Assembly (NCBI GenBank): GCA_022709465.1
Contig: JAKLIT010000076.1
Coordinates: forward strand, 1-6,397
Direction of reading: 5' to 3'
Origin: Candidatus Omnitrophota bacterium
GTDB taxonomy: Bacteria > Omnitrophota > Koll11 > Pluralincolimonadales > Pluralincolimonadaceae
DNA length: 6,397 bases
Part shown: positions 1 through 6,202 of the stretch, one piece after another
Layout: each line of letters begins with the position of its first letter
Position numbering within the stretch: the first letter of the stretch is position 1
Position numbers and translations under genes: made by a program
Notes under the pieces: generated by a model
What the model was told of the DNA's origin: nothing
The model's input: only the letters and a program-made list of their open reading frames with translations
Database searches by the model: none

Positions 1-272
1 CGTGGCTCTACGGCGAGCCGAGAGAGAAGGTCAACGAGGCCCTGAACACCCTGGCGGTGTATTACAGGGACCTGCTGGTCTTCAAACTTTCAAAAGACCA
101 GGGCCTGCTTGTCAACCTCGATAAGGCAGCCGACATAGCGCGCGACGCAGAAAAATTCACGGCGGAGAAACTCGAGGGCATACTTGACGCGATCGCCGCG
201 GCGCAGGACGAGATAAAAAGGAACGCGAATATCAAGATCTCGCTCTCCTGCATGCGGCTTAACATAACCTAA
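1..272 (+). CDS. holB: DNA polymerase III delta' subunit, C-terminal part (5'-truncated by window)
   Basis: Only the last 89 codons are present. The frame is open from base 3, and bases 1-2 end a cut codon. The fragment is all-helical and resembles the C-terminal collar domain of the clamp-loader delta' subunit. Its first segment (NTLAVYYRDLLVFKL) matches the family's helix with the Y-R-D-L-L core. It is followed by a leucine-rich stretch (LLVNLD), a helix about 35 residues long, and a closing N-x-N-x-K/R-x-S/A-L segment (NANIKISLSCMRL). In the cell, delta' helps load the sliding clamp at the replication fork. The ATPase-like domains that would confirm the call lie upstream of the window. The gene sits 11 bases before a ricT-type gene, as holB does in Bacillus subtilis (holB-yaaT), and this supports the assignment. 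A clamp-loader paralogue (DnaX-like C-terminus) is the main alternative. Confidence 0.8.
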   Translation, partial: WLYGEPREKVNEALNTLAVYYRDLLVFKLSKDQGLLVNLDKAADIARDAEKFTAEKLEGILDAIAAAQDEIKRNANIKISLSCMRLNIT

Positions 273-277
273 GGGGG
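271..277 (+). promoter_or_regulatory. Ribosome binding site of the ricT-family gene
   Basis: The sequence AAGGGGG overlaps the holB stop codon (TAA, 270-272) and lies 6 bases before the TTG at 284. It decides the start: no ATG or GTG gives a full-length protein, because the next in-frame ATG codon is at residue 100, inside the conserved domain. Confidence 0.6.
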
Positions 278-283
278 ATAGAA

Positions 284-1102
284 TTGTTTGAAGTCATACA
301 GATACGGCTAAGGGAAGGCGGAAAGACACAGTATTTCGAGACGGGCAACACTAAGCCGAAGATAGGCGATACCGTTATAGTCGAGGCGGACAGGGGGCTC
401 GACTACGGCGAAGCGCTCTCCGCCGTCGAATCCGTCCCCAAGCTTACCGGGGAGGAGCCCGTACGCAAGATACTCAGGATCGCCACCGCCGCGGACCTCG
501 ACCAGATAAAGAAGAACCGCGAGAAGACGAGGGAAGCGTTCACGACCTGCCAGAAGAAGATACTCGAGCACGGCCTCAAGATGAAGCTCATAGAGGCGGA
601 GTATTCGTTTGACAGGTCGAAGCTGCTCTTTTATTTCACCGCCGACGGACGAGTCGATTTCAGGGAACTAGTCAAGGACCTTGCGCGCATCTTCAAAGCG
701 CGCATAGAGCTAAAGCAGATAGGCGTCCGCGACGAGGCGCGCCTACTGGGCGGGTTCGGCCCGTGCGGAAAGGCGCTATGCTGCGCGACGTTCCTGAAGG
801 ATTTCGAGCCGGTCACCATCAAGATGGCGAAGGAGCAGAACCTTCCGCTTAACCCGGCGAAGATATCGGGCGTCTGCGGCAGGCTCATGTGCTGCCTCGG
901 CTACGAGCATAAGCTCTACGTCGAGCTGCTGAGGGGCCTGCCGAAAGAGGGCGACAGGATAAATGCCGAGGGCGCCTCGGGGAAGGTCGTTTCGGTCAAC
1001 GCGCTGAAGCGCGCCGTGACACTCGATTGCGGCGAAGGAAAGTTCGTCGAGATACCGTGCGGCTGCCCGCAGGCATGTAAACTGCACCTACGGAAAAAAT
1101 GA
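284..1102 (+). CDS. ricT: PSP1 domain Fe-S protein, RicT/YaaT family
   Basis: A 272-residue protein. The central signature is clear: G-F-G-P-C-G-x-A-L-C-C at 157-167, then FEPVTIKMAKEQNL at 174-187, then K-I-S-G-V-C-G-R-L-M-C-C-L at 193-205. In B. subtilis, YaaT/RicT joins RicA and RicF in a complex that binds two 4Fe-4S clusters and directs RNase Y maturation of certain transcripts, affecting competence, biofilm and sporulation. The conserved cysteines here (161, 166, 167, 198, 203, 204) are the likely cluster ligands. RicA and RicF are not in the window, so a full Ric complex cannot be claimed. Translation starts at TTG with a good ribosome binding site. The stop codon overlaps the metG start as ATGA, so the two are probably translationally coupled. 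Odd point: the C-terminus carries an extra cysteine group (C259, C261, C265, pattern CxCPxxC). The family is certain; the cellular role in this organism is inferred. Confidence 0.92.
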   Translation: MFEVIQIRLREGGKTQYFETGNTKPKIGDTVIVEADRGLDYGEALSAVESVPKLTGEEPVRKILRIATAADLDQIKKNREKTREAFTTCQKKILEHGLKMKLIEAEYSFDRSKLLFYFTADGRVDFRELVKDLARIFKARIELKQIGVRDEARLLGGFGPCGKALCCATFLKDFEPVTIKMAKEQNLPLNPAKISGVCGRLMCCLGYEHKLYVELLRGLPKEGDRINAEGASGKVVSVNALKRAVTLDCGEGKFVEIPCGCPQACKLHLRKK

Positions 1103-2646
1103 ATAAATTCTACCTGACGACGTCCATATATTACGTTAACGCGAAGCCGCACGTCGGCCATTGCTATGAGTCGACCGTCGCGGACGCGCTCGCGCGCTAC
1201 CACCGCCTGAAAGGCGAGGATGTCTATTTCCTGACCGGCACCGACGAGCACGGCCAGAAAGTCGCGAAGGCGGCCGCCGAGGCAAGCATCTCTACGCAGC
1301 AGTTCGTCGACTCCGTAGTGCAGCCGTCGATAGAGCTCTGGAAGACGATATCGATATCTTATGACGATTTCATACGCACGACGCAGGAGCGCCATATAAA
1401 GGTAGTGCAGGCGGTCTTCTCGAAACTGCACGAGAAGGGCGAACTCTTCGAGTCGGAATACAAGGGCTGGTATTGCGCGTCATGTGAGGCGTTCTGGCCG
1501 GAGAGCCAGCTCGTGGAAGGCAACTGCCCCGACTGCAAACGCCCCGTTGAGCAGATTACAGAGACGAACTGGTTCTTCAGGATGTCGAAATACCGCGACT
1601 GGCTCGTCGGGTATATCAAGGAGCACAAGGATTTCATAAGGCCGGAGTCGAGGAGGAACGAGATATTGAGTTTCCTCGAACAACCGCTGCAGGACCTCTG
1701 CATCTCGCGCCCGAAGAACCGGCTCGAGTGGGGTGTCGAGATACCTTTCTCGACGGACCACGTCTCGTACGTATGGTTCGACGCGCTGCTCAATTATATC
1801 TCGGCGCTCGGATACGCGGGCGACGAAACAAAGTTCAGGAAATACTGGCCCGCCGACGTGCAGATAATCGGCAAGGACATAATACGTTTCCATACGGTCT
1901 TCTGGCCGATAATACTCCATACGCTCGGAATAGAGCCGCCTAAGACGGTCTTCGCGCACGGCCACTGGCTCGACGCGAAGGGCAGGAAGATGTCGAAGTC
2001 GCTCGGCAACGTCGTCGACCCGGTCGAGATGATAAGCAAATACGGGCCGGACCCGCTCAGGTATTTCCTGCTCAGCGAGATACCCTACGGCCATGACGGG
2101 CTCTTCTCCGAACAGGCGCTCGTCAGCCGGTTGAACACGGACCTCGCAAACGATATCGGCAACCTGCTGAACAGGACGCTGACGATGATAGAGAAGTATT
2201 ACGGCGGTAAAGTGCCCGCGCCTGCAGGCACGGCAGACCCCTCAGACGCGGAACTGAAGCAGGTGGCCGCTGCGCTTGGCCAAAAGATGGACGCGGCGAT
2301 GGCAGGCCTCGATTTCCCGAGCGCCCTGGCGGCCATATGGGAGCTGATAAACAAGGCGAATAAATATATCGAAGTGCAGGCGCCGTGGACGCTGGACAAG
2401 CAGGGGAAGAAGGACCGGCTATCCGATGTAATGTATAACCTCGCGGAAGTCCTGCGAATCGTCGCGGTCGCCGTTTCGCCGTTCATACCGGAATCCGCGC
2501 AGAAGATGTGGGAACAGGCGGGGATGACAGGGCCGCTTTCCGGCGCGCGCATAGCGGATATCGAAAAGTGGGGCCTCATGGCGCCGGGCACGCAGGTAAA
2601 GAAAGGCGCCCCGCTATTCCCGCGCATAGACACCAAGGCAAAATGA
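1099..2646 (+). CDS. metG: Methionyl-tRNA synthetase, short form
   Basis: A 515-residue class I aminoacyl-tRNA synthetase that charges tRNA-Met with methionine in the cytoplasm. Visible motifs: the HIGH-type signature HVGH at 18-21, GTDEHG at 47-52, a single CxxC...CxxC zinc knuckle (C126, C129, C143, C146) in the connective domain, WFDALLNY at 226-233, and a canonical KMSKS loop at 297-301 in GRKMSKSLGN. The helical anticodon-binding domain follows, including NKYIEVQAPW at 421-430. The protein ends soon after LFPRID (506-511), where longer family members continue into a Trbp111/EMAP-like tRNA-binding and dimerisation domain. That domain is absent, so this resembles the roughly 520-residue forms known from mycobacteria and others. 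The start is fixed by the ATGA overlap with the upstream gene. No good ribosome binding site is seen before it, which fits coupled translation. The stop overlaps the next start, again as ATGA. Confidence 0.97.
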   Translation: MNKFYLTTSIYYVNAKPHVGHCYESTVADALARYHRLKGEDVYFLTGTDEHGQKVAKAAAEASISTQQFVDSVVQPSIELWKTISISYDDFIRTTQERHIKVVQAVFSKLHEKGELFESEYKGWYCASCEAFWPESQLVEGNCPDCKRPVEQITETNWFFRMSKYRDWLVGYIKEHKDFIRPESRRNEILSFLEQPLQDLCISRPKNRLEWGVEIPFSTDHVSYVWFDALLNYISALGYAGDETKFRKYWPADVQIIGKDIIRFHTVFWPIILHTLGIEPPKTVFAHGHWLDAKGRKMSKSLGNVVDPVEMISKYGPDPLRYFLLSEIPYGHDGLFSEQALVSRLNTDLANDIGNLLNRTLTMIEKYYGGKVPAPAGTADPSDAELKQVAAALGQKMDAAMAGLDFPSALAAIWELINKANKYIEVQAPWTLDKQGKKDRLSDVMYNLAEVLRIVAVAVSPFIPESAQKMWEQAGMTGPLSGARIADIEKWGLMAPGTQVKKGAPLFPRIDTKAK

Positions 2647-4031
2647 CGAAGCTTGTAGATACGCACTGCCACCTGGATTTTCCCGAGTTCGACGCCGACA
2701 GGGACGACGTAATAAAAAGGGCCAGGGAAGCGGGAATAGAAAATATCATAAATGTCGCGAGCAGCCTCGAGGGTTCGAGGAGGTCCGTTGCGATCGCCGA
2801 AAAATATGACTGCATCTACGCGTCCGTAGGCATCCATCCGCACGACGCCGCGGAGATCTCCCCTTCGGCTTATTCCGAGATAAAAGGCCTCGCGAAATGT
2901 GATAAGGTCGTCGCTATCGGCGAGGTAGGGCTCGATTATTACAGGAACCTCTCGCCCGCGGATATCCAACGTAAGGCGTTCAGCCAATTCATAGGGCTCG
3001 CGCGAGAGACCGGCTTGCCCCTCATAATACATTGCCGGGAGGCGCGCGAGGACCTGCTGCGGATAATGCGGGATGAGGCGGGAAGCCCCGCGGCGATAAG
3101 GGGCGTCGTGCATTGTTTTCCCGCCGACCCGGAACTTCTCGACGGGGCGCTTGACCTCGGCATGCATGTATCGTTCACCTGCAACATAACTTTCAAAAAC
3201 GCTTCGAAACTCCGCGACCTCATACGCGACCTCGTGCCTATGGACAGGATACTCGTCGAGACCGACGCGCCGTATCTCGCGCCGGAAGGCATGCGCGGAA
3301 AGCGCAACGAGCCCGCGTTCATGCTGAAGGCCGTCGAGGAGATCGCGAAATTGAAGGGGCTCAAGCCGGAGGACGTCGCGCGAGTTACGACGCTCAACTG
3401 CGCGCGGCTCTTCGGCGTCGGCAGCGGCGCCCGCGCATCAGCTATCGTATATCCTATAAGGAACTCGTTATATATAAACCTGACGAACAGGTGCTCGAGC
3501 AGCTGCGAGTTCTGTATCACGAAGTCGTCCGACTTCGTGATGGGGCATAACCTGAAACTTTCCGGCGAACCCTCCGCCAGGGAAGTGATTGACGCCGTCG
3601 GCGACCCGAAGCTGTACGACGAAGTTGTCTTTTGCGGGTACGGCGAACCTACACTGCGGCTCGACTGCCTGCTCGAAGTAGCCGCAGAGCTTAAAAAAAG
3701 AGGGGCCAGCATACGGTTGACCACGAACGGCCACGGAAATTTAATAAACAAGAGGCCTATTGTGGACGGGCTCGTCGGCCTTATAGATCGCGTCAGCGTG
3801 AGCTTGAACGCGCCCGACGAGGATACGTATAACAGGATATGCAGGCCCGCGTTCGGGCCGGGCACATACGCGGAGGTAAAGAAGTTCATAGCGGAATGCA
3901 GGGACAAGCTCCCGAGGGTGGAGGTCACCTGCGTCGATTACGAAGGCGTGGACATGAAAAAATGCGAGAAGGTCGCGGCAGAAGAGCTGAAGGTCAGTTT
4001 CAGGCCAAGGAGGCATAATGTCGTCGGCTGA
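2643..4031 (+). CDS. TatD metallo-hydrolase fused to a TatD-associated radical SAM domain
   Basis: A 462-residue two-domain protein. Residues 1-258 are a complete TatD hydrolase. The metal-binding set is intact: THCHLD (H8, H10), GEVGLDYY (E94), IIHCR (H130), VVHCF (H157) and VETDAPY (D208). TatD enzymes are metal-dependent 3'-5' exonucleases linked to DNA repair, and D-aminoacyl-tRNA deacylase activity is also reported. A short linker (SGARASA, 261-267) leads to a radical SAM domain. It has the CxxxCxxC cluster motif (C284, C288, C291 in TNRCSSSCEFC), a GYGEPT SAM-binding motif at 332-337, TTNGHGNLINK at 360-370 and a closing RRHNVVG. This half resembles the family described as TatD-associated radical SAM proteins, whose substrate is unknown. 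The frame is continuous and no internal start with a ribosome binding site exists at the junction. A longer in-frame start at 2508 lies inside metG and adds non-conserved sequence, so the ATG at 2643 (AAGG at 2635-2638, ATGA overlap with metG) is chosen. Confidence 0.93.
   Translation: MTKLVDTHCHLDFPEFDADRDDVIKRAREAGIENIINVASSLEGSRRSVAIAEKYDCIYASVGIHPHDAAEISPSAYSEIKGLAKCDKVVAIGEVGLDYYRNLSPADIQRKAFSQFIGLARETGLPLIIHCREAREDLLRIMRDEAGSPAAIRGVVHCFPADPELLDGALDLGMHVSFTCNITFKNASKLRDLIRDLVPMDRILVETDAPYLAPEGMRGKRNEPAFMLKAVEEIAKLKGLKPEDVARVTTLNCARLFGVGSGARASAIVYPIRNSLYINLTNRCSSSCEFCITKSSDFVMGHNLKLSGEPSAREVIDAVGDPKLYDEVVFCGYGEPTLRLDCLLEVAAELKKRGASIRLTTNGHGNLINKRPIVDGLVGLIDRVSVSLNAPDEDTYNRICRPAFGPGTYAEVKKFIAECRDKLPRVEVTCVDYEGVDMKKCEKVAAEELKVSFRPRRHNVVG
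3516..3541. other. Perfect 11-bp inverted repeat (hairpin) within the radical SAM coding region
   Basis: The arm ATCACGAAGTC (3516-3526) is the exact reverse complement of GACTTCGTGAT (3531-3541), with the loop GTCC between. One further G-U pair (3515 with 3542) would extend an RNA stem. It encodes residues I292 to M300, immediately after the last cluster cysteine codon. No T-run follows, so it is not a standard terminator. Whether it acts in RNA or DNA is unknown; chance cannot be excluded. Confidence 0.85.
4007..4013 (+). promoter_or_regulatory. Ribosome binding site of the CPBP protease gene
   Basis: AAGGAGG, a near-perfect Shine-Dalgarno sequence and the strongest in the window. It lies inside the end of the TatD-radical SAM gene, 4 bases before the ATG at 4018. 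It supports that start even though the genes overlap by 14 bases in different frames. Confidence 0.75.
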
Positions 4032-5085
4032 GGCGGCCAAGGGGTTCATCAGGCGGAACAGGACATACCTTCTCATGCTTGCCGTGATAGTGGCATTCGA
4101 GGCGTTCTTTGCCTTCAGTCCGCCAAAAGAGGAAAAGGAGATAAAGGAAGAGAGGAAAGCGCATCGCATGCTGACCGCCGAGGAGATATCGGCGCAGGAG
4201 ACGAGGATAAAAGAGTTGCTCTCGACGAACAGGCCGCTCGCTTTCGCGCTTTCGGCAAGCACGTTCGCATGCTCGGCCGCGTTGATGTTCGGGCTCGTGC
4301 TTCTGGTCAAGCGCCTTACGAGAAAGATGAACGGTTTCGCCATAATGCCTGCGATAGGCACGACACCCGACGTGAAATGGGGCGTCATAGACATATTCAG
4401 GATAGCAGTCGTCTTTTACTTCCTCGGATATATCCTCCAGGGCGCGGAGATGGCCGCCGCATCATTGGCCGGTATCAAAGACCCGGACGAAAAGCTGTTT
4501 ATGGTCCTGAACGCGACGCTGATGGATATCGTCGGAGTTCTGATAGTGCTGTATTTCGTCTTCCGCAAATACAACGGCGCCGCCGCGGACCTCGGATTGG
4601 ACGCCAAAAATATCGTGAGGGATATCAAGATAGGGCTCGGCGGGTACATGATGCTAATCCCCGTCCTTGTCATAATAATGGTTTTCGTGCTGCTCGGGCT
4701 CAGGATAATGGATTACGAGCCGCCGGAGACGAGGGCGCTCGAGATATTGTACGAGACGAACCGCCCAAAATTGCTCTTCGTGCTGACGGGGCTCGTGACG
4801 GTCCTCGGGCCGGTGATGGAAGAGCTGTTCTTCAGGGGGTTCGCTTATCCGGCGGTCAAGAAGAAGATAGGCGCGCGGAACGCCATTATAGCCGTCTCGC
4901 TCATATTCTCGCTTCTCCACCTTAACATCGTATCTTTTTTCCCGATATTGGCGCTCGGCGTACTGCTCGCGTACCTCTACGAGAGGACGGGCTCGATAAT
5001 CCCGTGCATCGCGGTGCACGTTGTGCATAATACGGCCGTAGTGTTTTTCGTGTTCCTTTATAAGATGATCGCGCTTCCGAGGTAG
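4018..5085 (+). CDS. CPBP-family intramembrane glutamic/metalloprotease (Rce1/Abi-like)
   Basis: A 355-residue membrane protein. The C-terminal half carries the three CPBP motifs in order: EExxxR (E268, E269, R273 in VMEELFFRGF), FxxxH (F297, H301) and HxxxN (H334, N338). Family members are membrane-embedded proteases or processing factors. Known relatives include Rce1 (CaaX processing) and bacteriocin self-immunity proteins. About eight or nine hydrophobic segments are visible, near residues 17-33, 75-97, 125-147, 163-182, 206-228, 251-266, 288-303, 305-322 and 328-348. The N-terminal pair of helices encloses a strongly charged segment (about 36-72, rich in Lys, Glu and Arg). By the positive-inside rule this segment should face outward, since basic residues flank helix 1 at the N-terminus and follow helix 2. 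This extension makes the protein longer than typical members. The first 14 bases overlap the preceding gene, and 6 bases separate it from the next. The family call is firm; the substrate is unknown. Confidence 0.9.
   Translation: MSSAEAAKGFIRRNRTYLLMLAVIVAFEAFFAFSPPKEEKEIKEERKAHRMLTAEEISAQETRIKELLSTNRPLAFALSASTFACSAALMFGLVLLVKRLTRKMNGFAIMPAIGTTPDVKWGVIDIFRIAVVFYFLGYILQGAEMAAASLAGIKDPDEKLFMVLNATLMDIVGVLIVLYFVFRKYNGAAADLGLDAKNIVRDIKIGLGGYMMLIPVLVIIMVFVLLGLRIMDYEPPETRALEILYETNRPKLLFVLTGLVTVLGPVMEELFFRGFAYPAVKKKIGARNAIIAVSLIFSLLHLNIVSFFPILALGVLLAYLYERTGSIIPCIAVHVVHNTAVVFFVFLYKMIALPR
5079..5082 (+). promoter_or_regulatory. Probable ribosome binding site of the DUF362 gene
   Basis: GAGG sits in the last codons of the protease gene, 9 bases before the ATG at 5092. 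It is short but well placed, and supports that start. Confidence 0.45.
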
Positions 5086-5091
5086 TCCGGC

Positions 5092-6198
5092 ATGCCTTCA
5101 AAGGTATCCATAACAAGGGCTTCTTCCTATGACGGCGCCGAAGTACATGCCGCGGTCAGGGAAGCTGTCGAGCTGCTCGGGGGCATGGCGGCTTTCGTCA
5201 GGAAGGGCGAGAGGATACTGCTTAAACCGAACCTGCTTTCCGCCAGGCCGCCCGAATCGGGCGTATGCACGCATCCGGAGGTGGTGCGGGCTGTGGCACG
5301 GCTGGCAAAGGAGGCGGGCGCGGAACTTTATCTCGGCGATTCCCCCGGCGGGCTCGGTTACAAGAACGCCGGCTCCACATACGAGGCGTCGGGGATGACG
5401 AAGGTCTGCGCGGAGGAAGGCATCAGGCTCGTGGATTTCGACGCCGCGCGCAACATCAACGGCATGCCGATATCGTCCTGGGCCAAGGACGTCGACGGGA
5501 TAATCACCGTCCCGAAGATGAAGACCCACGACCTCATGACGCTTACGGGCGCCGTGAAGAATTCATACGGCCTCGCCGTCGGGCATTTCAAGGCCGACTG
5601 CCATCTGAAAGCGCCGATGCCTGCGGATTTCGCGGTCCGGGCGGTAGACGTCTTTGAGACGGTGGTGCCGCGGCTCGCGGTCATGGACGGGATAATCGCG
5701 ATGGAAGGCGACGGACCCGCCGCGGGCACGCTGCGCAACGCCGGGTTGGTGATCGCGGGGAATGATTGTGTCGCGTGCGACGCGGTATTCGCGCGTATTG
5801 CGGGGCTAGACCCGTTGAAACTGCCGATCATAGCGGAAGCGTACAGGCGGAAGCTCGGCGAGGCGGGCCTTTCGAATATCGAAGTCCTCGGCGCGCGCAT
5901 TGAAGACGTAAGGATACGCGATTTCAAATTGCCGCGGACATCCGTTGTCATGAAAGTGCCGAAGCCCCTGCTTAAGTTCATGACAAAGGCGATAAGGTTT
6001 TTGCCGCGGATAAATGATAGAATATGCAGGAAATGCCGGATATGCGAGAAGAGCTGCCCGGCGAAATGCATAACGATAACGGATAAGGGTTCGAGGATAG
6101 ATTACCGCAGATGCATCAAGTGTTTCTGCTGCCACGAGCTGTGCCCCTACGACGCGATATCGGTGAGGCGCAGCTTGCTGGCTAAAATCATAAGGTAG
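5092..6198 (+). CDS. DUF362 protein with C-terminal 2x[4Fe-4S] ferredoxin domain
   Basis: A 368-residue protein. Residues 1 to about 290 form a DUF362 domain. Hallmarks are ILLKPNLL at 42-49, THPEVVRAVARLAKEAGAE at 60-78, LGDSPGG at 81-87, PKMKTHDLMTLTGAVKNSYG at 141-160 and MDGIIAMEGDGPAAGTL at 198-214. The tail holds two ferredoxin-type clusters: CxxCxxCxxxCP at C312, C315, C318, C322, and again at C341, C344, C347, C351. An extra cysteine (C346) sits inside the second motif. The architecture suggests a cytoplasmic redox protein, probably passing electrons to or from whatever the DUF362 domain binds. No enzymatic function is established for this family that I can name with confidence. No signal peptide or membrane segment is seen. 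It lies 6 bases after the protease gene and 4 bases before mtnA, so co-transcription is likely. A bacterial-ferredoxin label alone would miss the main domain. Confidence 0.93.
   Translation: MPSKVSITRASSYDGAEVHAAVREAVELLGGMAAFVRKGERILLKPNLLSARPPESGVCTHPEVVRAVARLAKEAGAELYLGDSPGGLGYKNAGSTYEASGMTKVCAEEGIRLVDFDAARNINGMPISSWAKDVDGIITVPKMKTHDLMTLTGAVKNSYGLAVGHFKADCHLKAPMPADFAVRAVDVFETVVPRLAVMDGIIAMEGDGPAAGTLRNAGLVIAGNDCVACDAVFARIAGLDPLKLPIIAEAYRRKLGEAGLSNIEVLGARIEDVRIRDFKLPRTSVVMKVPKPLLKFMTKAIRFLPRINDRICRKCRICEKSCPAKCITITDKGSRIDYRRCIKCFCCHELCPYDAISVRRSLLAKIIR
6192..6195 (+). promoter_or_regulatory. Probable ribosome binding site of mtnA
   Basis: AAGG directly before the DUF362 stop codon (TAG, 6196-6198), 7 bases ahead of the ATG at 6203. 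It supports that start. Confidence 0.45.
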
Positions 6199-6202
6199 AT
6201 AA

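Noticed and set aside
1347..1358. 12-bp palindrome GATATCGATATC in metG
   Set aside because: It arises from the codons for a DDIS/SISYD-like stretch rich in ATA/ATC/GAT. It is short, has no loop, and there is no regulatory context.
2508..2642. Upstream extension of the TatD protein from an in-frame ATG at 2508
   Set aside because: It overlaps the end of metG by over 130 bases, reads as low-complexity sequence unlike TatD, and the ATG at 2643 begins exactly at the family's normal N-terminus.
3447..3480. AT-rich patch at the TatD-radical SAM junction as a possible promoter or separate radical SAM gene start
   Set aside because: There is no ATG, GTG or TTG with a ribosome binding site that would start the radical SAM domain before its conserved LYINLTNRC segment, and no paired -35/-10 boxes with good spacing are evident.
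3844..3859. GC-rich 6-bp stem with a CGTT loop inside the radical SAM region
   Set aside because: Stems of this size are expected by chance in GC-rich DNA, and no T-run follows, so it is not a terminator.
2199..3928. Long minus-strand open frames (2199-3167, 322 codons; 2939-3928, 329 codons)
   Set aside because: They lie wholly opposite metG and the TatD-radical SAM gene, show no recognisable domain, and are expected from the codon bias of a GC-rich coding strand.
4269..4925. Plus-strand open frame of 218 codons inside the CPBP gene
   Set aside because: It is very rich in Arg and Gly with no motif, and out of frame with a protein that has clear CPBP motifs. It is a frame shadow.
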